Origin: Streptomyces parvus
GTDB taxonomy: Bacteria; Actinomycetota; Actinomycetes; Streptomycetales; Streptomycetaceae
Direction: 5' to 3'
NCBI RefSeq assembly: GCF_032121415.1
Contig: NZ_CP135079.1
Location: forward strand, 1,302,001-1,366,000
DNA length: 64,000 bases
Made by a program: the position numbers and the translations under genes. A model generated the notes under the pieces. It did no database searches, was not told the DNA's origin, and was given only the letters and a program-made list of their open reading frames with translations. Shown here in pieces: positions 8,006-16,013 of this stretch (its first letter is position 1; every line of letters begins with the position of its first letter).

Positions 8006-8165
8006 GGCGCGGGGGGCGGTTGTGCCGGTAGTGAGGCGCGGGAGCCGTTCCCCGGGGCGTGAGCGGGGAGCGGTCACCGCACCGGGAGGCGCGGGAGCCG
8101 GTCGTGCCGGCCGTAAGGCGGGGAGGGGTCACCCGGCCGTGCGGCGCGGGCCCGTCACCCCAGTC
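8002..8165. repeat. Degenerate ~27-bp tandem repeat between convergent genes
   Basis: About six units start at 8002, 8031, 8059, 8085, 8113 and 8139 (periods 26-29 bp), with a core like GTGAGGCGCGGGAGC followed by a CCGGCC-type end. The first unit contains the MFS stop codon and the last contains the stop codon of the minus-strand gene at 8155. No hairpin terminator is evident, so the array may replace one, or may have arisen by replication slippage. Confidence 0.7.
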
Positions 8166-9330
8166 GTGAGAGGGCCGCCGCTACCGCCTCCAGGTCCGGG
8201 CCGGAGGCGAGTCCCGCGTGGTACAGGCGCAGTTGGTCCGCGCCGAGCGCGGCGGCGTGGGCCGCGTCGCGCGCCAGGGTGCCTGGGCTGCCGCCCATCC
8301 CGGTGACGACCCCGAAGTTGGCGGCGCGCACCCCGCCCCGCCCGGCGAACGGCCCGAGGACGGCCTCGCGTTGGGCGTCGGACCCGGTGCAGGGCAGCAC
8401 CACGCCGTCGGCCACGGCGAGGATGCGGTCCGGTTCGACGCCGACGTTCGCCCCCGTGCGGTACGGGACGGGGTCGGCGTGCAGCAGCACCTGGAAGCCG
8501 GGCGGGGCCGCCGCCCGTACGGCTGTGACGGCCGCCTCCTGCACCGTACGGGCCACCCGGCCGCGCCGGCGGAGGGTGGCCTCCGCGTACGTCGGCCCGA
8601 GCAGCTTCGCGATGCCGTCGCGGCCGGACTCCGGGGAGCCGCCGCCGGACCAGGCCGGCTCCAGGGCCCGGCGTACGGCGGCGGACAGCGCCTCGGGGTC
8701 GGCACCCGCCTCCCCGTACCCCTCGCGGCACACCGCGCAGAAGCACAGGGACATCAGATACTGCGCCGCGTCGCCGAGGCCGACGCCCGCGACCTTGTCG
8801 TGGGCGTGGAGATGGGCGAAGCCGTACCAGCCGCAGGACTCCAGTTCGGTGCCGCGCGTGCCGGGCCGGGCGGCGGCCTCCGCCGCGAGGTCCACGAGGT
8901 AGGCGCGTACGTCGGGGCGGGCGATGCAGGGTGCCCAGGGGTAGCGGTCGCCGTAGGCGTTGACCACGGAGGTGTCCGGGTGTTCCGCACCGAGCCGGGA
9001 ACTGTGCGCGAGGACCACCCAGCTGTGCACCTCCAGGCCGGCGGCGGCCAGCGCCTCGGCGGCCTCCCCGAACGGGTCGTCGCCGGGCGTCCAGCTCTGG
9101 CGGTACGGGGCGAGGGCCCGGCCCGCCCAGCGGTCCGGGTCCGGCGGGTAGAGGACGGCGGCGTGCTCGGCGGTCACGACGCGGTGGGCGGGGTGGCGGG
9201 GGGTCAGGGCCCGGGTGGAGTGGTAGGCGGAGGCCAGGGTGACCTGCTGGACGCCGAGGTCCGCGATCCGGCCGGGGGCGTCCGGGTCCCCGACGACGTC
9301 CCAGGGATAGAGGAAGGCACCCGCTTTCAC
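8155..9330 (-). CDS. Uncharacterised conserved protein, probable TIM-barrel hydrolase-like
   Basis: 391 residues of unrecognised function. The N-terminus MKAGAFLYPWDVVGD, the segment ELESCGWYGFAHLHAHDK near residue 163, MSLCFCAVCREGYGE near 193 and FQVLLHADPVPYRTG near 281 suggest a barrel similar to some glycoside-hydrolase-like proteins carrying a CFCxxC motif. That resemblance is loose and no catalytic pair can be assigned. Its start overlaps the stop of the kdgD-like gene by 4 bp, so the two are co-translated and probably act on one sugar-acid pathway. The 3' end lies in a tandem repeat. Confidence 0.75.
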   Translation of the reverse strand: MKAGAFLYPWDVVGDPDAPGRIADLGVQQVTLASAYHSTRALTPRHPAHRVVTAEHAAVLYPPDPDRWAGRALAPYRQSWTPGDDPFGEAAEALAAAGLEVHSWVVLAHSSRLGAEHPDTSVVNAYGDRYPWAPCIARPDVRAYLVDLAAEAAARPGTRGTELESCGWYGFAHLHAHDKVAGVGLGDAAQYLMSLCFCAVCREGYGEAGADPEALSAAVRRALEPAWSGGGSPESGRDGIAKLLGPTYAEATLRRRGRVARTVQEAAVTAVRAAAPPGFQVLLHADPVPYRTGANVGVEPDRILAVADGVVLPCTGSDAQREAVLGPFAGRGGVRAANFGVVTGMGGSPGTLARDAAHAAALGADQLRLYHAGLASGPDLEAVAAALSRLG

Positions 9331-10334
9331 GCCCGGCCTCCCGGCGTGCCGTGCCCCTCGGCACCGTGCCCCTCGGCACCGTGCCCCTTGGCGGCGTGCT
9401 CCTCCAGCAGGGTGCGCCCGCTCGCGATGATCTCGACGAGGTCCTTGACGTGGGCGGCGGACGGTTCGGTGAGCGGGGTGCGGACCTCGCCGACGTCCAG
9501 CCCCTGCAGCCGGACACCTGCCTTGACCAGGGAGACGGCATAGCCGCGGCCCTGGGCGCGCAGTTCGACGAGCGGCCGGTAGAAGTGGTCGAGCAGCGCG
9601 TCGGCCAGAGCGTCGTCGCCGGAGTCCAGGGCCCGGTGGAAGGCGAGCGCGATGTCCGGGGCGAACGCGAAGACGGCGGAGGAGTAGAGGGTGACGCCGA
9701 TGCCCCGGTAGGCGAGGCCGGTCAGCTCGGCGGTGGGGAGCCCGTTGAAGTAGAGGAAGTCGCCGTCGGGCCGGTGGGTACGGACCGCGCTGACGATGCG
9801 CTGCATGAGGTCGAGGTCGCCGAGGCCGTCCTTGAGCCCGATGATGCCGGGTGTGCGGGCGAGGGCGACGACGGATTCCGGGGTGAAGACGGCGTTGTCC
9901 CGCTGGTAGACGATCGTCTCCAGGCCGGTGGCCGCCGCGAGGGCCGCGTAGTGGTTCAGCAGCCCCTCCTGGTCGGCGACGACGAGGTAGGGCGGCATGG
10001 CGAGGAGCCCGTCGGCTCCGGCCTCCTCGGCGGCCCGCGCGTACTGGACGGCGAGGGCCGTGCCGTAACCGGCCCCGGCGACGACCGGGATCCGTCCGGC
10101 CGCCTCCTCGACGGCGGCGGCGACCGCGAGGCGGAACTCCTCGATGGTCAGCGCGTGGAACTCGCCCGTGCCGCAGCAGGCGAAGACCGCGGCGGCTCCG
10201 GCGTCGATCCCGGCCCGCACATGAGCGCGGAAGACGTCGGGATCGACGGTGCCGTCCGGCCCGAACGCGGTCACGGGGAAGAAGAGCGGCCCGGCGACTT
10301 CACGGAGCCGGGCAGCAAGGGGGGCTGAGGTCAC
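9327..10334 (-). CDS. 5-dehydro-4-deoxyglucarate dehydratase-like protein (DapA superfamily)
   Basis: 335-residue DHDPS/NAL-superfamily aldolase. CCGTGEFHALT near residue 51, the Schiff-base lysine context GIIGLKDGLGD near 175 and YFNGLPTAEL fit 5-dehydro-4-deoxyglucarate dehydratase, which makes 2-oxoglutarate semialdehyde from a hexarate intermediate. The GTG at 10334 is chosen because GGGAG precedes it. A TTG 33 bp upstream is also open. The C-terminus ends in a GHGAEGHGAEGHGTPGG tail encoded by a 15-bp repeat (about 9348-9395), absent from the family core. A related but distinct dapA is at 16014. Another sugar-acid or sialic-acid-type substrate is possible. Confidence 0.8.
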   Translation of the reverse strand: MTSAPLAARLREVAGPLFFPVTAFGPDGTVDPDVFRAHVRAGIDAGAAAVFACCGTGEFHALTIEEFRLAVAAAVEEAAGRIPVVAGAGYGTALAVQYARAAEEAGADGLLAMPPYLVVADQEGLLNHYAALAAATGLETIVYQRDNAVFTPESVVALARTPGIIGLKDGLGDLDLMQRIVSAVRTHRPDGDFLYFNGLPTAELTGLAYRGIGVTLYSSAVFAFAPDIALAFHRALDSGDDALADALLDHFYRPLVELRAQGRGYAVSLVKAGVRLQGLDVGEVRTPLTEPSAAHVKDLVEIIASGRTLLEEHAAKGHGAEGHGAEGHGTPGGRA

Positions 10335-10378
10335 GGGCGCTCCCTGAGCAGATTCAGGCGTGCACAATGCTGATCGAC

Positions 10379-10430
10379 GTCCATATTTATGAACAGCGTC
10401 ACGCTAAGCCAGCCTCCGACGACAGGTCAA
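10379..10430 (-). promoter_or_regulatory. Promoter and probable operator of the kdgD-like operon
   Basis: On the minus strand TTGACC (10425-10430) and TAGCGT (10401-10406) are 18 bp apart, a good vegetative-sigma match. Just downstream, around the expected start, lies the imperfect palindrome GTCCATATTTATGAAC (10379-10394), two 7-bp arms with one mismatched pair. It is AT-rich against a GC-rich background. A repressor of GntR, IclR or LacI type is plausible, but none is encoded next to it. Confidence 0.6.
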
Positions 10431-10622
10431 GGCTGACGCTGCGCCCGAACGACCTCTCGACGCACGCCACTTGCCCTCCCTCACCTGTCCACGCATGTGA
10501 ATGTCGGCCGGCTTTACGCACAGCACCCGTCGCGTACGCACGCCCCGAGGAGACCCCCGGGAGCGGCGGGGACGACGGAAATCCGGGCGACGCGGGAGCG
10601 GGCGGGCAGGCAGGATACGGCC

Positions 10623-10844
10623 ATGCCGAGACCTTCCGGATTCCAGTACGAACAGCAGGGCGACCAGAGCGTCACCATCACCCACCACGGCAGGCCCGCG
10701 GGCACACTGCGCGGCGGCCGGGCGGAGAAGTTCCTGGCCGAGGTGGTCTCGGGCGACGCCCAACTGGTGATGGCGCGCTGGACGGGCGCGTACAAGCACG
10801 GCAACGAGCGCACGGCCCGCAACCACCCGCGAAACCGCCGCTGA
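10623..10844 (+). CDS. Small conserved hypothetical protein
   Basis: 73 residues with no recognised domain. It starts MPRPSGFQYEQQGDQ, contains VTITHHGRPAGTLRG, and ends with a basic tail (KHGNERTARNHPRNRR). The ATG at 10623 is preceded by a weak CAGGAT. A compact, soluble, C-terminally basic protein is all that can be said; nucleic-acid contact is conceivable. It is divergent from the kdgD-like operon. Confidence 0.65.
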   Translation: MPRPSGFQYEQQGDQSVTITHHGRPAGTLRGGRAEKFLAEVVSGDAQLVMARWTGAYKHGNERTARNHPRNRR

Positions 10845-10951
10845 GGTGCTTCCGGGCCCCTGCTGAGCCGCTGCGGGACGGCCGAGGAGCGTCTGGTGGA
10901 CGGAGGCGAAGGTAAGGGAACGGCAAAGCGGGGTCGTTCGTTACCCCGTGC

Positions 10952-12184
10952 ATGACCGCAATGACCCCCGGCTCGAACATTCCCCTCTCCGCCGCCCGCG
11001 TGGCGGTGGACGTCGCCGCTCCGGTGCGGCTCGACGTCTCGGGCCTGCTGCTCACCGCCGACGGCAAGGTGCGCTCCGACGACGACTTCATCTTCTACAA
11101 CCAGCCCTCGGGCCCCGGTGTGACCTACCGCGCCGGCGGGGGCTCGGCGCCCGACGCGATCGTGGTGGACACCACCGCCGTGCCGCCGGGCATCGAGAAG
11201 ATCGTCGTCACCGCGAGCCCGGACGCCGCGGGCCAGACCTTCCAGGGCATCGAGCCCACCGCCACCGTGCGCAACGCGGACGACGGCAGCGCGCTCGCCA
11301 CCTTCACCCCGCCGCAGCTGGGCGCCGAGACGGCGCTCGTGGTCATCGAGATCTACCTGCGCAACGGCGCCTGGAAGGCCCGCGCGGTCGGCCAGGGGTA
11401 CGCGAACGGGCTGGCCGGGATCGCCACGGACTTCGGCGTCTCGGTCGAGGAGCCCGCGGCCCCGGCGGCCCCTCCGGTTCCGGCGGCCCCCGCCCCGGTC
11501 GCCCCTCAGCCGCCCGCCCCGGTCGCCGCCCCCGTCGACCCGAGGATCGCGCCGCCCGCCCCGGCCGCCCCGCCCGCTCCCCCGACGGCGCCCGCCGCGG
11601 GCTCCGGCAAGATCAACCTGGACAAGGGCCGGGTCAACCTCCAGAAGAACCAGACCGTGTCCCTCGTCAAGGGCGGCGCACCGCTGCTCTCACGGGTCAG
11701 GATGGGCCTGGGCTGGGAGCCCGCGTTCCGCGGCAAGGACATCGACCTGGACGCGTCGGTGATCGCCTACGGCCCCAACCGCAACCACCTGGACAGCTGC
11801 TACTTCGGCAAGCTGACCATCCTGAACGGAGCGATCAAGCACTCCGGCGACAACCTCACCGGTGAGGGCGCCGGCGACGACGAGACCATCATCGTGGACC
11901 TGGGGCGGATCCCCGCCGAGGCGACGGGCCTGGTCTTCACGGTGAACTCGTTCACCGGACAGAAGTTCAACGAGGTCGCCAAGGCCTACTGCCGGCTGAT
12001 CGACGACGCCTCGGGCGAGGAGCTGGTCCGCTTCGACCTCACCGGCGCCGAGCCGCAGACCGGGGTGATGATGGCCAAGCTCATCAAGCAGTTCACCGGC
12101 GAGTGGGAGATGACCGCGATGGGCGAGTTCGTGAAGTCGCGCACCGTGCGCGGCATGGTGAAGCCCGCCGCCAAGGCGCTTTAG
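10952..12184 (+). CDS. Tandem TerD-domain protein (tellurium/stress response family)
   Basis: 410 residues with two TerD-type calcium-binding domains: a degenerate one at about residues 15-170 (KVRSDDDFIFYNQP, ATFTPPQLGAETALVV) and a second at about 213-400 (DIDLDASVIAYGPN, GAGDDETIIVDLGRIP). A Pro/Ala-rich linker of about 45 residues (PAPVAPQPPAPVAAP region) joins them. The acidic DD/DLD motifs are the expected Ca2+ ligands. TerD proteins are cytoplasmic or membrane-associated stress and development proteins in Streptomyces, and tellurite resistance is not implied. No clear ribosome binding site precedes the ATG at 10952. A strong terminator follows. Confidence 0.9.
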   Translation: MTAMTPGSNIPLSAARVAVDVAAPVRLDVSGLLLTADGKVRSDDDFIFYNQPSGPGVTYRAGGGSAPDAIVVDTTAVPPGIEKIVVTASPDAAGQTFQGIEPTATVRNADDGSALATFTPPQLGAETALVVIEIYLRNGAWKARAVGQGYANGLAGIATDFGVSVEEPAAPAAPPVPAAPAPVAPQPPAPVAAPVDPRIAPPAPAAPPAPPTAPAAGSGKINLDKGRVNLQKNQTVSLVKGGAPLLSRVRMGLGWEPAFRGKDIDLDASVIAYGPNRNHLDSCYFGKLTILNGAIKHSGDNLTGEGAGDDETIIVDLGRIPAEATGLVFTVNSFTGQKFNEVAKAYCRLIDDASGEELVRFDLTGAEPQTGVMMAKLIKQFTGEWEMTAMGEFVKSRTVRGMVKPAAKAL

Positions 12185-12191
12185 ACGCATT

Positions 12192-12226
12192 CGGGGCACC
12201 TGAACGGGTGCGGTTCAGGTGCCCCG
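12192..12226 (+). terminator. Terminator after the TerD-domain gene
   Basis: CGGGGCACCTGAAC (12192-12205) pairs perfectly with GTTCAGGTGCCCCG (12213-12226) around a 7-nt loop. It lies 8 bp after the stop codon and between convergent genes, so it may act in both directions. Confidence 0.85.
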
Positions 12227-12247
12227 GATCCGGAGAAGGTGGGTGAT

Positions 12248-12478
12248 TCAGAGCTTGGTCAGCTTGGAGTAGGGGCTCAGGATCCTCCCCTGTCGCCCCG
12301 AGAAGTCGATGAGGACCGCGTCGTTGTCGCCCTCGACAGCAAGAATCCTGCCGAGGCCGAACTGGTCGTGCGACACCCTGTCGCCCACATCGAAGCATTC
12401 GACCGGTGGGGCCTCCTGGGCCGGGCGGTTGAAGGGACTGGACGGCAGGTGACGCCGGGAACCGGCTGACTGTTTCAT
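12248..12478 (-). CDS. Small protein resembling the C-terminal domain of UvrD/PcrA helicases
   Basis: 76 residues. The core VGDRVSHDQFGLGRILAVEG followed by DFSGRQGRILSPYSKLTKL resembles the small beta-barrel module at the C-terminus of PcrA/UvrD helicases, which binds RNA polymerase. Here it stands alone behind a 25-residue polar N-terminus. The ATG at 12478 is the nearest start upstream of the conserved core; longer frames reach back to 12667. An RNA-polymerase or nucleic-acid contact role is inferred from similarity only. Confidence 0.7.
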   Translation of the reverse strand: MKQSAGSRRHLPSSPFNRPAQEAPPVECFDVGDRVSHDQFGLGRILAVEGDNDAVLIDFSGRQGRILSPYSKLTKL

Positions 12479-12717
12479 CAAGTCGAGTATGCGCCCTGTG
12501 AAGGCCCGACGCCATGCCCGTCCGCCGCTCGACCCCCAGACGTACCGCATTCGTGACCCGCGCGGACCGGGGCCGGTCAGCGCTTTCCCGGGCCTCCAGG
12601 GGCAGAAACACACGGATCGGGGCACCGGAAAAGCACCCCGAACGTGTGGCGGTTCGACCGTCGGCATCCGCTTGGTCCGAGCAGATGCCTACGGAAGAAC
12701 CTGCGCTCCGCTCTCCC
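12479..12717. other. Intergenic stretch without a recognised gene
   Basis: About 240 bp between the start of the small PcrA-tail-like gene and the stop of the 490-residue gene, both on minus. It should hold the promoter of the small gene. No convincing promoter, hairpin or coding frame was picked out. Confidence 0.4.
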
Positions 12718-14190
12718 TCAGCCCCCCGCGCGCGACCGGGCCTTGAACGCCGCCTTGCGGGCGTCCTTGGCGGCCTTCTTGTCGCTGTGCAGGCGGCCCA
12801 TGGCCTCCAGCACATCGGCGGTGGCCGGGTGGTCGACGCGCCAGACCTCGTCGAAGAAGCCGCTGTGCTGGGCGGAGAGGCCCTCGATCAGGCCCTGGAG
12901 CTCGTCCAGCTCGCCGTCCGCGTCCAGGTGGGCGGCGATGGTGTCGATGGCCAGCCAGAAGATCATGTCCTCCGGCGGGGCGGGTACGTCGGCGGCGCCG
13001 CGCTCCGCGAGCCAGACGCGGGCGAGGCCGCCCAGTTCCTGGTCGCCGAGCACCGCGCGTACGGCGGGCTCCGCCTCGGGGCCTGCCAGGGCGAGCGCCT
13101 GCTGACAGTGGAGGCGGCGCAGGGGTGCGCCCTCGTCCGCGCCGCGCGCGGCGGCCAGCAGTTCGGCCGCCGCCGATACCGCGCCGTCGGCGTACCCGGC
13201 GAGCCAGAGCTCGACCTCGGCGCGGGCGGCGGACTCGGGGTAGTGGGCGATGCCGTCGAGGAGGGCGTCGGCGCCCTTGTCCGCGAGGTCGCCGACGGCG
13301 GGGGCGTCCACCCCGGCCTCCAGCATCCGGGCGCGGATGCCGTACAGGCCGAGGGGGGTGAGCTTGACCATGCCGTACCGGGTGACGTCGTCCTCGTCGC
13401 CCTCGACGGTGTCGACCGACGCCTCGCCCTCCTCGACCATCAGCGCCTCGTCGACCGGCCGGTACTCGACGATCCCGATGGGTTCGAGGAGCCGGAACTG
13501 GTCGTCGAGGCACATCATCGCCTCCGACACCTGCTCCAGGATGTCGTCGGTGGGCTCGCCCATGTCGTCGGGGACGATCATCGACGCGGCGAGGGCGGGC
13601 AGCGGGACCGGTCCTTCGCCCGCGCCCTTGTCCGCGAGGGTGAGCAGGTAGAGGTTGCCGAGGACGCCGTCGAGGAATTCCGCCTCGGCCTCCGGGTCCC
13701 AGTCCAGGGCGTCGAAGTCGATCGAACCGTCCTCGCCGACGAGGTCCGCGAAGTCGTCCAGGGCGGGTGCGGTGGCGTCGGCGTGCACGGCGTCCAGGCC
13801 GTCGAGCCAGATGGCCAGGACGTCCTGCGGGGAGCCGCCGGTGAGCAGGGCCAGGTTCTCGCCCGCGGAGACGGTGCCCTCGGCCTCCGCACCGTCGGCA
13901 CCTTCCTCCTCGGGGTCCGTGACGTCGAGGAGGCCGGTGTCCACGGCGAGCCGCCAGGCCTCGCTGGCGTACGCGGCACCGTCGTCGTCGGCCGGGAGCC
14001 CGAGGTGCTCGGCGGCCGCGGGCAGTTGCGCCTCGACGAGTTCGCCGCCCGCGCCGACCCGGGTGTCGGGACCGGCCCACCGGGCGAGCTTGACGGCCCG
14101 GACGAACAGCGGAGCGGCGAGCGCGTCCCGTGCCAGTTCGGCCTCGGAGTTGAGCCGCACCGGCGGCAGGGAGGGGCGCTCTGCGGACAT
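12718..14190 (-). CDS. Conserved hypothetical protein, acidic, repeat-like helical
   Basis: 490 residues not assigned to a known family. The protein is Ala/Glu/Asp-rich and predominantly helical, with an acidic middle (DPEEEGADGAEAEG near residue 97) and a basic C-terminus (KKAAKDARKAAFKARSRAGG). Ala/Leu-rich helical segments after about residue 300 (SAAAELLAAARGADEGAPLR) suggest an alpha-solenoid. No signal peptide or membrane segment is visible. The ATG at 14190 is chosen because AGGAGAA precedes it. An ATG 11 codons upstream is also in frame. It is probably cytosolic; function unknown. Confidence 0.75.
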   Translation of the reverse strand: MSAERPSLPPVRLNSEAELARDALAAPLFVRAVKLARWAGPDTRVGAGGELVEAQLPAAAEHLGLPADDDGAAYASEAWRLAVDTGLLDVTDPEEEGADGAEAEGTVSAGENLALLTGGSPQDVLAIWLDGLDAVHADATAPALDDFADLVGEDGSIDFDALDWDPEAEAEFLDGVLGNLYLLTLADKGAGEGPVPLPALAASMIVPDDMGEPTDDILEQVSEAMMCLDDQFRLLEPIGIVEYRPVDEALMVEEGEASVDTVEGDEDDVTRYGMVKLTPLGLYGIRARMLEAGVDAPAVGDLADKGADALLDGIAHYPESAARAEVELWLAGYADGAVSAAAELLAAARGADEGAPLRRLHCQQALALAGPEAEPAVRAVLGDQELGGLARVWLAERGAADVPAPPEDMIFWLAIDTIAAHLDADGELDELQGLIEGLSAQHSGFFDEVWRVDHPATADVLEAMGRLHSDKKAAKDARKAAFKARSRAGG

Positions 14191-14363
14191 CGGGGGTTCT
14201 CCTCGGTGCGTGCTCGGGAGCATACGGCGTGCGTACGCGGTTCAGCCGCCCAAGCCTAGACGCATTTCACCGCATGCCGCCCACGGCTTCGCCCGCTTGC
14301 ACCGTCACCCTTCCCCGCATGCCGCCCGTCGCTCCCCTCACCCCCAGCCACCCGCCTGCAGCC

Positions 14364-15077
14364 CTACGCACCCGCGTCCGGTTCCATGCTGAGCGCGGGC
14401 GTGTAGCGGCGCACGCCGCCGCCGGTCATGCCCGGGTACTTCTGGACGCGTTCCCAGAGCGGGGACGGGGATCCGACGCCCTCGCCCGGTGCGGCGAGAG
14501 CCGCGACGTGGTGCTCGGCGCTCTCCCACTCGGCATAGTTGAGGACCCGGGTGCCGTCGGTGCCGAGATGGAAGTGTGCGGCGATGCCGCCGGCGGGCAG
14601 GCTCTCCTCCTCGCCGAGCGCCGCGAACACGCTGTCCACCCAGTCGCGTTGGCGCGCCGCGTCCGGCCCGTCGAACTCGACGTCGACGATGACGACACAG
14701 CCGGTCTCCCGGGTGTCGCCCTCGGCCCGCAGCCCGGAGCGGTACAGCTCGTACGTGTGCAGCCCGAGGCGTTCGATGCCGGGGACCGCCGCGTCGATCT
14801 CCGCGTTGCGGATGTCACGCCCCTCCCGTACGAAGTCCTCGTAGGCCTGTTCGCCGGTCCACTGGGAGTAGTGCAGCAGGGTCGCGCCGTCCTCCCCGGC
14901 GTGGACGCTGTAGGAGAGCAGCCCGGGATGCGGCCACTCGCGGCTCCCCCAGGCCTTCCGGATCGCGTCGACGGCCTCCTGCTGCCGCTGCGGTGTCCCG
15001 ACGTTCCAGGTGCTGGCCTTGGCGATCCCGGCATCGGTGCGGGCCGGGTCGGGGCGGTCGGTGAAGTGCGTGGTCAT
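14364..15077 (-). CDS. Antibiotic biosynthesis monooxygenase (ABM) domain protein
   Basis: 237 residues containing two ABM-like ferredoxin-fold halves. The first has LLSYSVHAGEDGATLLHYSQW near residues 53-73, and the second has AAHFHLGTDGTRVLNYAEWE near 166-185. Many ABM proteins act without cofactor as small quinone or heme monooxygenases, and many remain uncharacterised. The ATG at 15077 has GAGAGGGGAA upstream. It stands as a single gene. Substrate and role are unknown. Confidence 0.82.
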   Translation of the reverse strand: MTTHFTDRPDPARTDAGIAKASTWNVGTPQRQQEAVDAIRKAWGSREWPHPGLLSYSVHAGEDGATLLHYSQWTGEQAYEDFVREGRDIRNAEIDAAVPGIERLGLHTYELYRSGLRAEGDTRETGCVVIVDVEFDGPDAARQRDWVDSVFAALGEEESLPAGGIAAHFHLGTDGTRVLNYAEWESAEHHVAALAAPGEGVGSPSPLWERVQKYPGMTGGGVRRYTPALSMEPDAGA

Positions 15078-15205
15078 GACGGTTCCCCTCTCCTGCGCAC
15101 CATCCGGTGCACGTGACGACCACGTTCACACCTCAAGCCCGGTTGAGGTCAAGGCCGTTCCACCGGAGGTCGTCGGAGTCCGTCCGCCCATGGCGTGAGC
15201 GCGTG

Positions 15206-15865
15206 TCAGCCGCCGAGTTCGGTGCGCCAGGCCGTCGTGTTGAGTTCGTCCATCAGCCGGATGTCGTGCCCCTCCAGCGGGAAGACCCGCACCGGGAGGC
15301 CGGGGGCGGCGGAAACGGCCAGGGCGTCGCCCTCGACGAGGTCGCCGCCCTCGGGTGTGGAGACCCAGGCGAGGATCGACTTCACGGTGAGACCGGGGTC
15401 GAGCAGGAGCTTCTTCGGGCCGGGGTCGCTGCCGAAGTAGGAGCCGTCCTCGTTCACCTTGACGGGGAGCGGGTTGCCGTCCTCGCCGAGGGCCTGGACC
15501 CAGGGGTAGCCGTCGACCGCATAGGGCTTGCGGCCGCAGTTGGTGAGGGTGAGCACGACGGCCCGGTGCATCATTCCGGTCTCCACCGGGCCCATGTCCA
15601 CCACGACCCCGGAAGCGGGGCACGTCCCGGGCGGAGCCGGGGTCGGGCCGTTCTGCGCCGGGGCGCCTTGGGCGGGGGCGTCCGCTCCGGGTGCGGAGGT
15701 CGGGGGCAGCGTCTCGGCGCGAGGCGCGGAGGCGGACGGGGCGGGGTCCGGCCGCTCGCCCTCACCGGCCGGCACGAGGAAGCCGGAGCAACCGGTCAGA
15801 GCCACCAGCGTGGCCGCCGGCAGGGCCACCCGGACCCGTCTCCGTACCCGTACGCGCTCATTCAT
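15206..15865 (-). CDS. DUF4232 lipoprotein
   Basis: 219 residues. Basic N-terminus, a hydrophobic stretch ALPAATLVALTGC giving a lipobox (LTGC, Cys at about residue 23), then a Pro/Ala/Thr-rich spacer of about 60 residues and a C-terminal DUF4232 domain with a CPASGV and LTNCGRKPYAVDGYP cysteine pair. It is expected to be anchored on the outer face of the membrane. The role of DUF4232 is unknown. The ATG at 15865 (MNERVRVRRR) gives a normal signal peptide and follows GAGGGG. An upstream ATG would add 24 residues and spoil the signal. Confidence 0.85.
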   Translation of the reverse strand: MNERVRVRRRVRVALPAATLVALTGCSGFLVPAGEGERPDPAPSASAPRAETLPPTSAPGADAPAQGAPAQNGPTPAPPGTCPASGVVVDMGPVETGMMHRAVVLTLTNCGRKPYAVDGYPWVQALGEDGNPLPVKVNEDGSYFGSDPGPKKLLLDPGLTVKSILAWVSTPEGGDLVEGDALAVSAAPGLPVRVFPLEGHDIRLMDELNTTAWRTELGG

Positions 15866-16013
15866 GTCGCCCACCCCTCGCCGCGGCCGGTCGTCCGCGC
15901 GTTCGATCTTGTCAGAGGAACGGCGACGTCGCCGCACTCTTCAGCAGCTCTTGCCGTTCACCACAAGGAGATCTAAGTAGACCTTTACGGTTCCGGGCGC
16001 GGAGACTTTCCCC

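Noticed and set aside
7266..8132. Minus-strand Pro/Arg-rich frame over the end of the MFS gene and the tandem repeat
   Set aside because: Low-complexity shadow; its repeated residues come from the DNA repeat, not from a protein family.
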